Positions 7,666-15,721 of a stretch of DNA of 32,417 bases are shown here, piece by piece. The stretch comes from Coprococcus sp. GTDB lineage: Bacteria; Bacillota; Clostridia; Lachnospirales; Lachnospiraceae. The translations under genes were made by a program, and so were the position numbers. The notes under the pieces were generated by a model, which was not told the origin of the DNA, made no database searches, and saw nothing but the letters and a program-made list of their open reading frames with translations. Position 1 is the stretch's first letter, and each line of letters starts with the position of its first letter. Location: the NCBI GenBank assembly GCA_016297495.1, contig JAEDGN010000029.1, positions 1-32,417 on the forward strand, written 5' to 3'.

Positions 7666-7703
7666 AAAGTGCCATCCGGCGTTATTCCGGGTGGCGCTTT
7701 TCA
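7666..7703 (+). terminator. Intrinsic terminator after the foldase gene
   Basis: AAAGTGCCATCCGG (7666-7679) pairs with CCGGGTGGCGCTTT (7687-7700) over 14 positions with two G-T pairs around a 7-nt loop, followed by a short T run. It overlaps the upstream end of the next open reading frame, which argues against an early start for that gene. Confidence 0.8.
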
Positions 7704-7713
7704 TGGTAAAAAA

Positions 7714-8838
7714 ATGGAAAAACTGAAAAATTTTTTAAAAGAGGAGACGGTGTTATGCGTTGCTGCGCTTCTTGCTATCAGCTCTATGTTGGTTGTCTAT
7801 CCGTCGAAGAACTATATAGAATATATTGATCTCAGAGTACTGACCCTTCTGTATTCTCTGATGCTGGTGGTAGCCGGATTAAAGAAGGAAGGTGTATTTG
7901 AAAATCTGATGCGGCTATTGGCAGGTTTTGTTCACAACAGCCGTCAGTTGTATCTGGTCCTTGTACTGGCCAATTTTATATTCAGTATGCTTATTACCAA
8001 TGATGTATCTCTGCTGACACTGGTACCTTTTGCAATTATGGTACTTCACAGAACCGATCAGAAAAAGCTGCTGTCATTTACAATTGTCATGCAGACGATA
8101 GCAGCCAATCTGGGCAGTATGTGCACTCCTATTGGAAATCCGCAAAATCTTTATCTATATACAGTATCGGCCATGGAAATTGGTGAATTTATGGGAATAT
8201 TAATGCCTTATACAGTGACCGCTCTGGTACTGCTTTTGGGATCTGCGCTCTTAGTGCCCTCCGAAGAAATAAAGCTGACGGATATGGCAGTTACTTCAGG
8301 CAAAAAATCGCAGATAAGCCGAAGAACGGTTTGTTATATCATGCTTTTTGGGATATGCCTTCTGACCATTCTCAGGATTCTTCCATACGGTATTATGTTG
8401 CTGGTGGTGGTTGTTGCTATTGCGGTTATCCAGCCGGTTCTGTTTAAGAGAGCCGATTATATGCTTCTGATGACCTTTGTAGCTTTTTTTATTTTTGTAG
8501 GAAATGTAAAAAATATGGAGGCTGCCGGAGAATTGCTGAATCAATATGTTACAGGGTATGAACTTCCGGTGTCTGTGGTACTGAGTCAGGTGATCAGTAA
8601 TGTCCCGGCTGCGGTTTTGCTGTCGGGTTTTACTGATAATTACAGGGAGCTATTAATAGGAACAAATCTCGGAGGCCTCGGAACATTGATTGCTTCCATG
8701 GCGAGTCTTATATCCTATAAATTGTATGTTAAGACTCAGGAATGTGATGTAAAAAAATATATGCTGCTTTTTACATTTATGAATGTAGTATTCCTGGCTG
8801 TACTGGCAGGAGTTGCTTTGTTCACAGGTATTGGATAA
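7714..8838 (+). CDS. SLC13/ArsB-NhaD superfamily anion permease
   Basis: The protein (374 aa from ATG 7714) is almost entirely hydrophobic, with about ten membrane segments. TNDVSLLTLVPF and MCTPIGNPQNLYLY are hallmark re-entrant motifs of the ion transporter superfamily that includes DASS/SLC13, CitMHS and ArsB. It probably moves an anion such as a dicarboxylate, citrate or sulphate across the cytoplasmic membrane; the substrate is not resolved. The start is uncertain: frames upstream of 7714 run through the terminator stem, and ATG 7714 lacks a good ribosome binding site, while GTG 7750 has GAGGAG close by. It stands alone between a terminator and a convergent operon. Confidence 0.82.
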   Translation: MEKLKNFLKEETVLCVAALLAISSMLVVYPSKNYIEYIDLRVLTLLYSLMLVVAGLKKEGVFENLMRLLAGFVHNSRQLYLVLVLANFIFSMLITNDVSLLTLVPFAIMVLHRTDQKKLLSFTIVMQTIAANLGSMCTPIGNPQNLYLYTVSAMEIGEFMGILMPYTVTALVLLLGSALLVPSEEIKLTDMAVTSGKKSQISRRTVCYIMLFGICLLTILRILPYGIMLLVVVVAIAVIQPVLFKRADYMLLMTFVAFFIFVGNVKNMEAAGELLNQYVTGYELPVSVVLSQVISNVPAAVLLSGFTDNYRELLIGTNLGGLGTLIASMASLISYKLYVKTQECDVKKYMLLFTFMNVVFLAVLAGVALFTGIG

Positions 8839-8907
8839 TTTTTATTCTTTTGTTTTTCTGCAATTCTCCCGCCCGGTGATATGGCATTTTTTCGTTAATT
8901 GTTTTAT

Positions 8908-10131
8908 TTAAAGTTTGGACAAAAGACATATCGTCTCTAGATGATCCGTGAATGGGAACATGTCGACCGGCTGGATTTTTTCTGCTCTGTACTGGTGCTG
9001 CTTAAAGTAAGCCAGATCTCTTGCCAGTGTTTCTGGATTGCAGGAAATATAGACGATGTGTTTCGGCTTCAGCGAGATGGCGGATTCCATAAAGGATTCT
9101 GTGGAGCCTGCCCTTGGCGGGTCCATGAAGATGACATCGGCGCGGGCCTTCTGCTCCTGCATGCTGTTTAAGAAGCGGGTGGCATCATTCTGATAAAAGA
9201 TGATGTTGCCCGTTTTATTGTGTCGGGCATTATTGCGGGCATCTCTGACGGCGGCAGGATTCAGTTCAACGGCAATAACCTCTTTTGCTTTATCAGCAGC
9301 GATGATACCGATCGTGCCAATGCCGCAGTAGGCATCCACAACGATTTCACGGCCCGTCAGTCCTGCGTATGCCATGGCTGTCTGATAGAGGATCTCTGTC
9401 TGCACCGGATTGACCTGATAGAAAGCTGACGGTGAGATGGCAAAGGTATGGCCGCACAGGGAGTCAACAATAAATCCTTTTCCGTAAAGGGTTATATTTT
9501 TTTCACCCAGGATCATACTGGTTCGCTGGTCATTAATATTTAAAACAACAGTGGTAATATCCGGATGCTCTTTTCTCAGAGCCTTGACAAAATTGTTTTT
9601 GGAAGGGAAGACCGGTGATGCGGCAACAAGAATGACCATGATCTCTCCGCTGGTAAATCCACGGCGGATGAGAACATGGCGGAGCAGGCCGTAACCGGTA
9701 TCTTCGTCATAGATTTTTATCTTAAAAGATTTTAACAGGCTGCGGATGGTCCGGATGATGGCATCGGATTTTTCGTCGTCGATCAGGCAGCTTTCCACAG
9801 AAACGACCTTATGGGTGCCTTCCTGATAGGTACCGGCTATAATATGGCCGCCCTTTTCAAATGAAAATACAGCATGGACTTTGTTGCGGTAATGATAGGG
9901 ATCCTTCATACCGATAATAGGCAGAACTTCTCCGTATTTGCCAAGGAGCATGGCAGCCTGACGCTGTTTGAGGGAAAGCTGTTTTTTATATGGGGTGCCC
10001 TGATAACAGCATCCGCCGCATTTTTTATGAACGGGACAAACCGGTACGCTGTCCGTGGGTTGAGCGGTAGTTCTGGCAGTTTTCTGTCTGTTGATGCCGG
10101 TACCATTTTTAATTGTAATTTTCTTTTCCAT
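8908..10131 (-). CDS. rlmD: 23S rRNA (uracil-5)-methyltransferase, RlmD/RumA family
   Basis: This 407-aa SAM-dependent RNA methyltransferase makes 5-methyluridine in 23S rRNA or tRNA. An Fe-S cluster motif lies at Cys32, Cys38, Cys41 with Cys115 as likely fourth ligand. DAYCGIGTIGI (266-276) is the SAM site, DPPRAGS (337-343) is motif IV, and Cys364 in YISCNPETLARDL is the catalytic nucleophile. The N-terminal TRAM domain found in many relatives is missing; only about 30 residues precede the first cysteine. Reading frame and AAGGAG box before the ATG are clear. It lies 3 bp downstream of the radical SAM gene, so both are one transcript. RlmCD- or TrmA-type specificity cannot be told apart here. 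Confidence 0.92.
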   Translation of the reverse strand: MEKKITIKNGTGINRQKTARTTAQPTDSVPVCPVHKKCGGCCYQGTPYKKQLSLKQRQAAMLLGKYGEVLPIIGMKDPYHYRNKVHAVFSFEKGGHIIAGTYQEGTHKVVSVESCLIDDEKSDAIIRTIRSLLKSFKIKIYDEDTGYGLLRHVLIRRGFTSGEIMVILVAASPVFPSKNNFVKALRKEHPDITTVVLNINDQRTSMILGEKNITLYGKGFIVDSLCGHTFAISPSAFYQVNPVQTEILYQTAMAYAGLTGREIVVDAYCGIGTIGIIAADKAKEVIAVELNPAAVRDARNNARHNKTGNIIFYQNDATRFLNSMQEQKARADVIFMDPPRAGSTESFMESAISLKPKHIVYISCNPETLARDLAYFKQHQYRAEKIQPVDMFPFTDHLETICLLSKL

Positions 10132-10134
10132 TTT

Positions 10135-11043
10135 TTAAACTCCTTCATTATCAAATGGAGGGATAAAACTGTCTTTAGCTGTTTCACCCTCCTGTATAAA
10201 TCCATTTTCAATGCCGATGTTAATGGCATAATCTACCAGTGCATGATAATCATCCTCCGGAACCGTATGATTCAGTTCTTCATAATCCGGCAAAAGAGCG
10301 GGCATCGGGGTAAACTGATTCATAATACTGATATAAATATGATCACCATAAGTACTGTGAAGATAATCAAGTATCTGTCTGGAGTCATTGGCATGCCCCG
10401 GCAGTGTGAGATGACGGACAATAATGCCTTTTTGAATCATACCGTCATCGTCAAAGACCGGGTCACCTGTCTGTCGGTACATCTCGGCCAGCGCTGCGCA
10501 GGCCTTGTCAAAATAATCCGGTGCATGGGAATAGCGGGCAGCCAGCTGCTGATTATAATATTTAAAATCCGGCAGCCAGACATCTATATATCCTTCCAGA
10601 AGCTGCAGTGTTGTTACGCTGGCATAGCCGCTGCAATTACAGATAACAGGCAGAGACAGTCCTCTGGCTCTGGACAGATCAAGGGCTTCGGCTATGGAAG
10701 GCGCATAATGATCCGGTGTTACCAGATTGATATTATGGGCACCTTGAGCCTGCAGTTCCAGAAAGATATCCGCAAGACGTTCTATTGTAATTCGTTTTCC
10801 GCTCTGTCCGGAAGCAATGATGCTGTTCTGACAGAAAACGCATCCGACACTGCAGCCGGAAAAAAAGACGGCACCGGAACCTTTTTCTCCGGAAATGCAG
10901 GGTTCCTCCCACATGTGCAATGCCGCGCGGGCTACCTGAAGCTGTGACGGTACGCGGCAGAAACCAGTCTGCCCCATGCGTCGGTTCACGTGACAGGCTC
11001 TCGGGCAGAGTGAGCAGTTTTCATATAAATCTAATCGGGACAT
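10135..11043 (-). CDS. Radical SAM protein of the PflX/COG1313 type
   Basis: This 302-aa protein carries the radical SAM cluster motif GCSVGCVFCQN (Cys66, Cys70, Cys73 counted from the first possible Met) that binds a 4Fe-4S cluster and S-adenosylmethionine. An extra N-terminal cysteine set (Cys12, Cys15, Cys19, Cys31) is typical of the pyruvate-formate-lyase-activase-like COG1313 group, whose substrates are mostly unknown. The start at 11043 is preferred over 11049 because GGAG at 11051-11054 is 7 nt away instead of 1. No glycyl radical enzyme is adjacent. It heads a two-gene minus-strand operon with the rRNA methyltransferase. Confidence 0.85.
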   Translation of the reverse strand: MSRLDLYENCSLCPRACHVNRRMGQTGFCRVPSQLQVARAALHMWEEPCISGEKGSGAVFFSGCSVGCVFCQNSIIASGQSGKRITIERLADIFLELQAQGAHNINLVTPDHYAPSIAEALDLSRARGLSLPVICNCSGYASVTTLQLLEGYIDVWLPDFKYYNQQLAARYSHAPDYFDKACAALAEMYRQTGDPVFDDDGMIQKGIIVRHLTLPGHANDSRQILDYLHSTYGDHIYISIMNQFTPMPALLPDYEELNHTVPEDDYHALVDYAINIGIENGFIQEGETAKDSFIPPFDNEGV

Positions 11044-11098
11044 ATTCATTCTCCAGTTTTTGTTATATCTCCGGTTTCACGGAGGCCTCTCAGGCCAC

Positions 11099-11107
11099 AT
11101 TGTAGCA
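11099..11107 (-). promoter_or_regulatory. Extended -10 promoter of the radical SAM/rlmD operon
   Basis: On the minus strand TGCTACAAT gives an extended -10 element; no clear -35 box is present. Downstream, the leader has two small adjacent hairpins: GGCCT-GAG-AGGCC, then TCCG pairing with CGGA around TGAAAC. Confidence 0.5.
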
Positions 11108-11232
11108 TAATGTACTTAAAAATTCCAGATGATTATCAAATGATGTGAGAGAATTGATGACATATTCTTCTATACTAAAAGTTCTTTTTCACGCTTATAC
11201 TAAAATAAAAAATGTAATAGCGGAGGAGAAAG

Positions 11233-11646
11233 ATGGAAGTCAGTAAATATACATTCCTTTTTGCGTTCGGCGGCGGCGCTTACTATGCCATTGAGATGTT
11301 TTCAAGGGGCTACTCCCATTGGACCATGTTTCTGCTGGGGGGCTGCTGTTTTGTATTGTGCGGACTTCTTAATGAATGGCAGACCATGCGTTTTTCTTTG
11401 ATTCAGCAGATGTTTTTATCTATGTTGATGATTACCTTTCTGGAACTGGTGGCCGGTGTCATACTGAATCTCTGGCTGAAGCTTGGAATATGGGATTACA
11501 GCAATATGCCCTTTAATCTGTATGGTCAGATCTGTCTGCCCTATGCCTGCCTGTGGTTCGGTTTGAGTGCTGTGGCGATTTTTGCAGATGATTATCTGCG
11601 ATATTGGCTTTATGGTGAAGAGAGACCTGTTTACAGGATATGGTAA
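11233..11646 (+). CDS. CmpB-like putative ABC transporter permease membrane protein
   Basis: This 137-aa protein has about four membrane helices and resembles the ABC_trans_CmpB family: a GGGAYYAIEMFSRGYSHW start and a helix ending WDYSNMPFNLYGQICL, with conserved Trp, Asp and Tyr. The family is common in Firmicutes and annotated as a putative ABC permease, but no ATP-binding partner is next to it and its real function is unknown. A strong GGAGGAG box precedes ATG 11233. Two TATACT boxes (11171 and 11196) lie upstream, without clear -35 elements. A weak hairpin with T-rich flank (11645-11660) follows. Confidence 0.75.
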   Translation: MEVSKYTFLFAFGGGAYYAIEMFSRGYSHWTMFLLGGCCFVLCGLLNEWQTMRFSLIQQMFLSMLMITFLELVAGVILNLWLKLGIWDYSNMPFNLYGQICLPYACLWFGLSAVAIFADDYLRYWLYGEERPVYRIW

Positions 11647-11812
11647 AACCAGAAGGTTTATTTGTTATTTCATTCACTTTTAAGTGCCATATATACATGA
11701 GCAGGAAGCTTGTTGTTTGGTAGAGTTGCCTGAAGGTACAAAGGAGGTAAGGATTCGAATTTATATAATTATGTGCATATAATAAAATGCAACTGCACTT
11801 TTTTATATATTA
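11647..11812. other. Intergenic region without a recognisable gene
   Basis: No credible gene is seen. It holds a weak hairpin after the CmpB gene, a strong AAAGGAGG box near 11741 with no following usable start codon, and a stem of GTGCA/TGCAC followed by six T (about 11773-11806). Confidence 0.5.
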
Positions 11813-11841
11813 TTGACCTTTGGTTCCGATAATGTTATACT
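11813..11841 (+). promoter_or_regulatory. Strong promoter of the CoA-transferase gene
   Basis: TTGACC (11813-11818) and TATACT (11836-11841) are separated by 17 bp, with a TG one base before the -10 (extended -10). Transcription would start near 11848, giving a leader of about 70 nt. Confidence 0.85.
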
Positions 11842-11916
11842 AAAAATTGTTAAAAATATGTCTTTTTCGTTCTAAAAATTGGGGAAGGGTAAAGTTTGCA
11901 GAAGGAGGATGTAATT

Positions 11917-13263
11917 ATGGATTATAGTCAGGAATATGCAGCAAAGTTATGTACGGCTGAAGAAGCTGTGAAGGAAGTCAGAAGCGGTGACTGGATTGAT
12001 TATGGCTGGTGTACAGGTCATCCGGTTGAACTGGATAAGGCTCTGGCTGCAAGAATGAGTGAACTTGAGGATGTGAAGATTCGCGGTGGTATCTGCCTGT
12101 GGCGTCCGGCAATTTTTGATATTGAGAATCCGGCTGATCATTTCTGCTGGAATTCATGGCATATGTCCGGTATTGAGAGAAAGGCTGTCAACGAAGGATT
12201 TGCTTTTTATTCACCAATCAGATATTCGGAACTCCCGAGCTATTATGATGTAAATATCGAGCCGATACATGTAGCGATGTTCCAGGTGGCTCCAATGGAT
12301 GCACACGGATACTTCAATTTTGGACCGAATGCTTCTCATCTGGCAGCTGTTTGCCGTAAGGCTGATGTCATCATCGTTGAAGTGAATGAAAATATGCCGA
12401 GATGTCTTGGCGGTTTTGAGGAAGCTGTTCATATTTCAAAGGTTGCTCACATTGTAGAAGGTAAGAACCCTCCAATTGCAGAAATGGGCGGCGGCGGTGC
12501 TGCAACAGACGTTGACATTGCAGTTGCAAAACTGATCGTGGAAGAGATCCCAGATGGCGCATGTCTCCAGCTTGGTATTGGCGGTATGCCGAATACAGTT
12601 GGTAAGATGATTGCAGAGTCTGATCTGAAGGATCTCGGTGTCAATACAGAAATGTATGTGGATGCGTTTGTTGATCTGTCCATGGCTGGAAAGATTACCG
12701 GTGCAAGGAAGAATCTTGATAAAGGCAAACAGACTTATGCGTTTGCTGCCGGTTCAAAGAAATTATATGATTTCCTGAACAATAATCCGGAATGTATGTC
12801 CGCTCCTGTAAGCTATACCAATGCTATTTCAACTGTTTCTCAGCTGGATAATTTTATCTCTATCAATAGTGCGGTAGATATTGACCTTTTCGGACAGATC
12901 AGTTCTGAGAGTTCAGGTATCAAGCATATCAGCGGTGCAGGCGGTCAGCTTGATTTCGTTATGGGTGCTCACCTGTCAAAGGGCGGTAAGAGCTTTATCT
13001 GTGTTTCATCAACAGTTAAGATGAAAGACGGAACATTAAAGTCAAGAATTATTCCTACACTGAATAACGGTTCTATCGTAACAGATACCCGTGCCAATAC
13101 CCACTATGTTGTAACAGAATACGGCAAGGTGAATCTGAAGGGCAAGTCCACATGGGAAAGAACAGAAGCTCTTATTTCCATCGCTCATCCACAGTTCCGA
13201 GATGAACTGATTAAGGAAGCTGAGAAAATGCATATCTGGAGAAGAAGCAATAAAATCAGCTAA
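11917..13263 (+). CDS. but: Butyryl-CoA:acetate CoA-transferase family enzyme
   Basis: This 448-aa enzyme belongs to the acetyl-CoA hydrolase/4-hydroxybutyrate CoA-transferase family and has the exact length of butyryl-CoA:acetate CoA-transferases of gut butyrate producers. Glu245 in NTEMYVDAF is the expected catalytic residue forming the glutamyl-CoA intermediate, and GIGGMPN (221-227) matches the CoA-binding loop. The enzyme would exchange CoA between an acyl-CoA and acetate in the last step of fermentation. Two conserved stretches differ from what I recall of classical but genes: ADHFCWNSWHM rather than ADHFTWNSWHM, and AFVDLSMAG rather than AFVDIAKAG. Another acyl substrate, such as propionyl- or 4-hydroxybutyryl-CoA, is possible. 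AGGAGG lies 8 nt before ATG 11917. Confidence 0.85.
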   Translation: MDYSQEYAAKLCTAEEAVKEVRSGDWIDYGWCTGHPVELDKALAARMSELEDVKIRGGICLWRPAIFDIENPADHFCWNSWHMSGIERKAVNEGFAFYSPIRYSELPSYYDVNIEPIHVAMFQVAPMDAHGYFNFGPNASHLAAVCRKADVIIVEVNENMPRCLGGFEEAVHISKVAHIVEGKNPPIAEMGGGGAATDVDIAVAKLIVEEIPDGACLQLGIGGMPNTVGKMIAESDLKDLGVNTEMYVDAFVDLSMAGKITGARKNLDKGKQTYAFAAGSKKLYDFLNNNPECMSAPVSYTNAISTVSQLDNFISINSAVDIDLFGQISSESSGIKHISGAGGQLDFVMGAHLSKGGKSFICVSSTVKMKDGTLKSRIIPTLNNGSIVTDTRANTHYVVTEYGKVNLKGKSTWERTEALISIAHPQFRDELIKEAEKMHIWRRSNKIS

Positions 13264-13303
13264 ATGCTTTTAATTTGTTTACACATTACATAATTTTCAA
13301 AAG

Positions 13304-13346
13304 ATCCGGAGATTGAGGTATGATGACTTATATCTCCGGATTTTTG
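13304..13346 (+). terminator. Intrinsic terminator after the CoA-transferase gene
   Basis: ATCCGGAGAT (13304-13313) and ATCTCCGGAT (13332-13341) form a perfect 10-bp stem, followed by TTTTTG. Confidence 0.9.
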
Positions 13347-13408
13347 TGTCAACCCGGATTTAGCAGCTGCAGTAGTAATGCCGAAAAACGAATCGCCGCA
13401 AAAACCGT

Positions 13409-13437
13409 TTGACAAACATTCCATGGTCTGCTATGAT
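13409..13437 (+). promoter_or_regulatory. Strong promoter of the DEAD-box helicase gene
   Basis: A perfect TTGACA (13409-13414) and TATGAT (13432-13437) are 17 bp apart, with TG one base before the -10. The start near 13444 yields an untranslated leader of about 130 nt. Confidence 0.88.
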
Positions 13438-13490
13438 TTATGTGACTTTATTTGCAGCACATTGTTTTATAGATTTTTACGAAAGAGGAT

Positions 13491-13549
13491 GCTTGAGAAC
13501 GATGAATGGTAACTGATACCATCAGCAGAGGTTCTGAAGCTATTTTTTT
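13491..13549 (+). promoter_or_regulatory. Attenuator-like hairpin in the helicase leader
   Basis: GCTTGAGAAC (13491-13500) pairs with GTTCTGAAGC (13531-13540) at 9 of 10 positions. A second perfect stem, ATGGTA (13506-13511) with TACCAT (13517-13522), nests inside. Seven T follow at 13543-13549. This is the layout of an intrinsic terminator, yet it lies between a strong promoter and the start codon, which suggests controlled readthrough. Confidence 0.6.
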
Positions 13550-13572
13550 GTGTATATACAGGAGGTTTGAAG

Positions 13573-15159
13573 ATGGAACCGGTGAGATTTGAAGATTTGG
13601 GTATAGATGATCGTATATTAAGAGCAGTGACAGAGATGGGATTTGAGGAAGCAACGCCGATTCAGGCCAGAGCGATTCCGGAAGTGATGACAGGACAGGA
13701 TATTATCGGGCAGGCGCAGACCGGTACGGGAAAGACAGCATCTTTTGGCATTCCCATGCTACAGATGATGGATCCGAAGGATAAGCATGTGCAGGCTATT
13801 GTGCTGTGCCCTACAAGGGAACTGGCGATTCAGTCTGCGGAGGAGATCAGAAAACTGGCGAAGTTCCTGCATGGTATTAAGGTACTTCCTATTTATGGCG
13901 GACAGGATATTGTCAAGCAGATCCGCTCCCTGAAAGGCGGAGTACAGGTCCTGATTGGTACGCCCGGGCGTGTGATGGATCATATGAGGCGTCATACGAT
14001 CAAGCTGGATAATCTGAAGATGGTTGTATTGGATGAGGCCGATGAGATGCTGAATATGGGATTCCGTGAGGATATTGAAACGATTCTTTCACAGACTCCG
14101 GAGGAGAGACAGACACTGCTCTTTTCAGCGACGATGCCGCAGCCGATCATGGAGATAGCAAGAACCTATCAGAAAGATGCGAAGATTGTGAAGGTTGTCA
14201 AGAAAGAACTGACAGTGGCCAATATAGAGCAGTATTATTATGAAGTGCGTCCGAAGAATAAAGAGGAGATACTTTCCAGACTTTTGGATATTTACAATCC
14301 GGCCCTTTCTATAGTATTCTGTAATACAAAGAAGCAGGTGGATGAACTGGTGGAAGGGCTGAAGGGACGCGGCTATTTCGCAGAAGGACTTCACGGTGAT
14401 ATGAAACAGCAGCAGAGGGACCGGGTCATGAATGGATTTCGTAATGGCCGCACGGAGATCCTGGTAGCAACTGATGTGGCCGCCAGAGGTATCGATGTGG
14501 ACGATGTGGATGCGGTATTCAATTATGATTTGCCTCAGGATGATGAGTATTACGTGCATCGTATCGGCAGAACCGGCCGTGCCGGTAAAACCGGCAAAGC
14601 CTTTACCTTTATCACGGGCCGTGAATTCTATAAGCTTAAGGATATCCAGCGTTACTGCAGAACCAAGATCATGGCCAAGCAGGTGCCATCGCTCAATGAT
14701 GTGGCCAATGTGAAAGCTGACAAGATATTTGAGAAGGTAACAGGTATGATTGATGAAGAGAATCTGAAGCCTTATATACGAATGATTGAGGAGAAGCTTG
14801 AAAAGGATGACTACACGACGCTGGATCTTGCGGCCGCTTTTCTGAAAATGGCACTGGGAGATGACAGTGGTGAAAAATGTGTTGAAGTGGATGATTTTGG
14901 AGATACTGGTGCAGAGGACGGAATGGTACGTTTATTTATCAATATTGGCAAGAGCCAAAAAGCAAGGCCGGGAGATATTCTGGGTGCCATCGCCGGTGAG
15001 ACCGGTATTGCCGGAAGCCTGATCGGTACCATTGATATGTATGATAAGTATACATTTGTGGAGGTACCGAGAGAGTACGCCAAAGAAGTACTGGTGGCCA
15101 TGTCCAGTGCCAAGATTAAAGGACGTTCCATCAATATTGAACCTGCCAACAGAAAATAA
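13573..15159 (+). CDS. DEAD-box RNA helicase with C-terminal DbpA-type RNA-binding domain
   Basis: This 528-aa protein has all helicase motifs in order: Q motif near the N terminus, AQTGTGKT, PTRELA, TPGR, DEAD, SAT, VATDVAARGID and HRIGRTGRAG. The last 75 residues (starting near VRLFINIGKSQKARPGDIL) form a DbpA/CsdA-like RNA-binding domain. Such proteins (CshA, DeaD) remodel RNA in ribosome assembly, mRNA decay and cold adaptation. ATG 13573 follows GGAGG by 7 nt; the upstream TTG is too close to it. The long structured leader suggests post-transcriptional control, as is common for cold-induced helicases. Exact orthology with cshA or deaD is not decided. Confidence 0.94.
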   Translation: MEPVRFEDLGIDDRILRAVTEMGFEEATPIQARAIPEVMTGQDIIGQAQTGTGKTASFGIPMLQMMDPKDKHVQAIVLCPTRELAIQSAEEIRKLAKFLHGIKVLPIYGGQDIVKQIRSLKGGVQVLIGTPGRVMDHMRRHTIKLDNLKMVVLDEADEMLNMGFREDIETILSQTPEERQTLLFSATMPQPIMEIARTYQKDAKIVKVVKKELTVANIEQYYYEVRPKNKEEILSRLLDIYNPALSIVFCNTKKQVDELVEGLKGRGYFAEGLHGDMKQQQRDRVMNGFRNGRTEILVATDVAARGIDVDDVDAVFNYDLPQDDEYYVHRIGRTGRAGKTGKAFTFITGREFYKLKDIQRYCRTKIMAKQVPSLNDVANVKADKIFEKVTGMIDEENLKPYIRMIEEKLEKDDYTTLDLAAAFLKMALGDDSGEKCVEVDDFGDTGAEDGMVRLFINIGKSQKARPGDILGAIAGETGIAGSLIGTIDMYDKYTFVEVPREYAKEVLVAMSSAKIKGRSINIEPANRK

Positions 15160-15211
15160 TCCGGAACCGTCAGTGAACGGAACCGGCATCAGTCAGAAAG
15201 TGGTGATTGGA

Positions 15212-15586
15212 ATGGATACAAAGGATTTTGAACAGAATATACAGGATGGCTGTCAGACGCAGGTTCATCCGGAGGTGGTGGAATATGTTGCATCGCGCAT
15301 GCCGGACATGGATGATCTCTTTGACGTGGCTGAGCTTTTTAAGGCTTTTGGAGATTTGACACGGGCGAAAATCATCTGCGCACTGACTCAGTCAGAGATG
15401 TGTGTCAGTGATCTGGCCGTGCTTCTGGAGATGAATCAGTCGGCCGTGTCCCATCAGTTGCGTCTGCTGAAACAGGCCAGACTGGTCAAGACACGCAGGG
15501 ATGGCAAAGTTCGATATTATTCTCTGGCAGATGAACATATTCAGAAATTGTTCCAGGTGGCTTTTGAGCATATTCTGGAAGAGTAA
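15212..15586 (+). CDS. ArsR/SmtB family metal-responsive repressor
   Basis: This 124-aa winged-helix protein has the recognition helix NQSAVSHQLRLLKQARLV and wing RRDGKVRYYSL typical of SmtB/CzrA repressors. The alpha-5 zinc ligands are intact as D-x-H-x10-H-x2-E (Asp107, His109, His120, Glu123). An alpha-3N set is also plausible: Cys14, His19, Cys64 and Asp67 line up with SmtB Cys14, His18, Cys61 and Asp64. It should release DNA on binding Zn or a similar ion. No metal transporter is adjacent; it lies 52 bp after the helicase gene. ATG 15212 has only a weak ribosome binding site; GTG 15203 is an alternative. Confidence 0.88.
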   Translation: MDTKDFEQNIQDGCQTQVHPEVVEYVASRMPDMDDLFDVAELFKAFGDLTRAKIICALTQSEMCVSDLAVLLEMNQSAVSHQLRLLKQARLVKTRRDGKVRYYSLADEHIQKLFQVAFEHILEE

Positions 15587-15661
15587 ATGTTTGGAAATTA
15601 TTGGTAATTTTTAAAAAATTCATGCAATTATTAAAAAAAGCGTGATTTCTCTTTTAATATA

Positions 15662-15670
15662 TGATATACT
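15662..15670 (+). promoter_or_regulatory. Extended -10 promoter of the HPr gene
   Basis: TGATATACT (15662-15670) is a good extended -10 element. The -35 region (GTGATT at 15642-15647, 17 bp upstream) is weak. The start would be near 15677. Confidence 0.5.
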
Positions 15671-15721
15671 GTAACCAGTATAAAGGCAGATCATAGGGAA
15701 ATTAACGGGGGATTGATCTTT

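Noticed and set aside
8839..8907. Bidirectional terminator between the convergent permease and methyltransferase genes
   Set aside because: Only weak short pairings (GCC/GGC) were found, not enough to call a terminator despite T-rich flanks.
9874..10947. Long plus-strand open frame (357 codons)
   Set aside because: It lies opposite two clearly identified minus-strand genes and has no ribosome binding site or recognisable protein features.
11715..11765. tRNA-like fragment (GGTAGAG ... TTCGAA at roughly tRNA spacing)
   Set aside because: No acceptor, anticodon or T-stem pairing can be drawn around these two motifs, so the resemblance is judged to be chance.
11738..11792. Strong ribosome binding site suggesting a small gene
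   Set aside because: No ATG, GTG or TTG at a usable distance opens more than a few codons.
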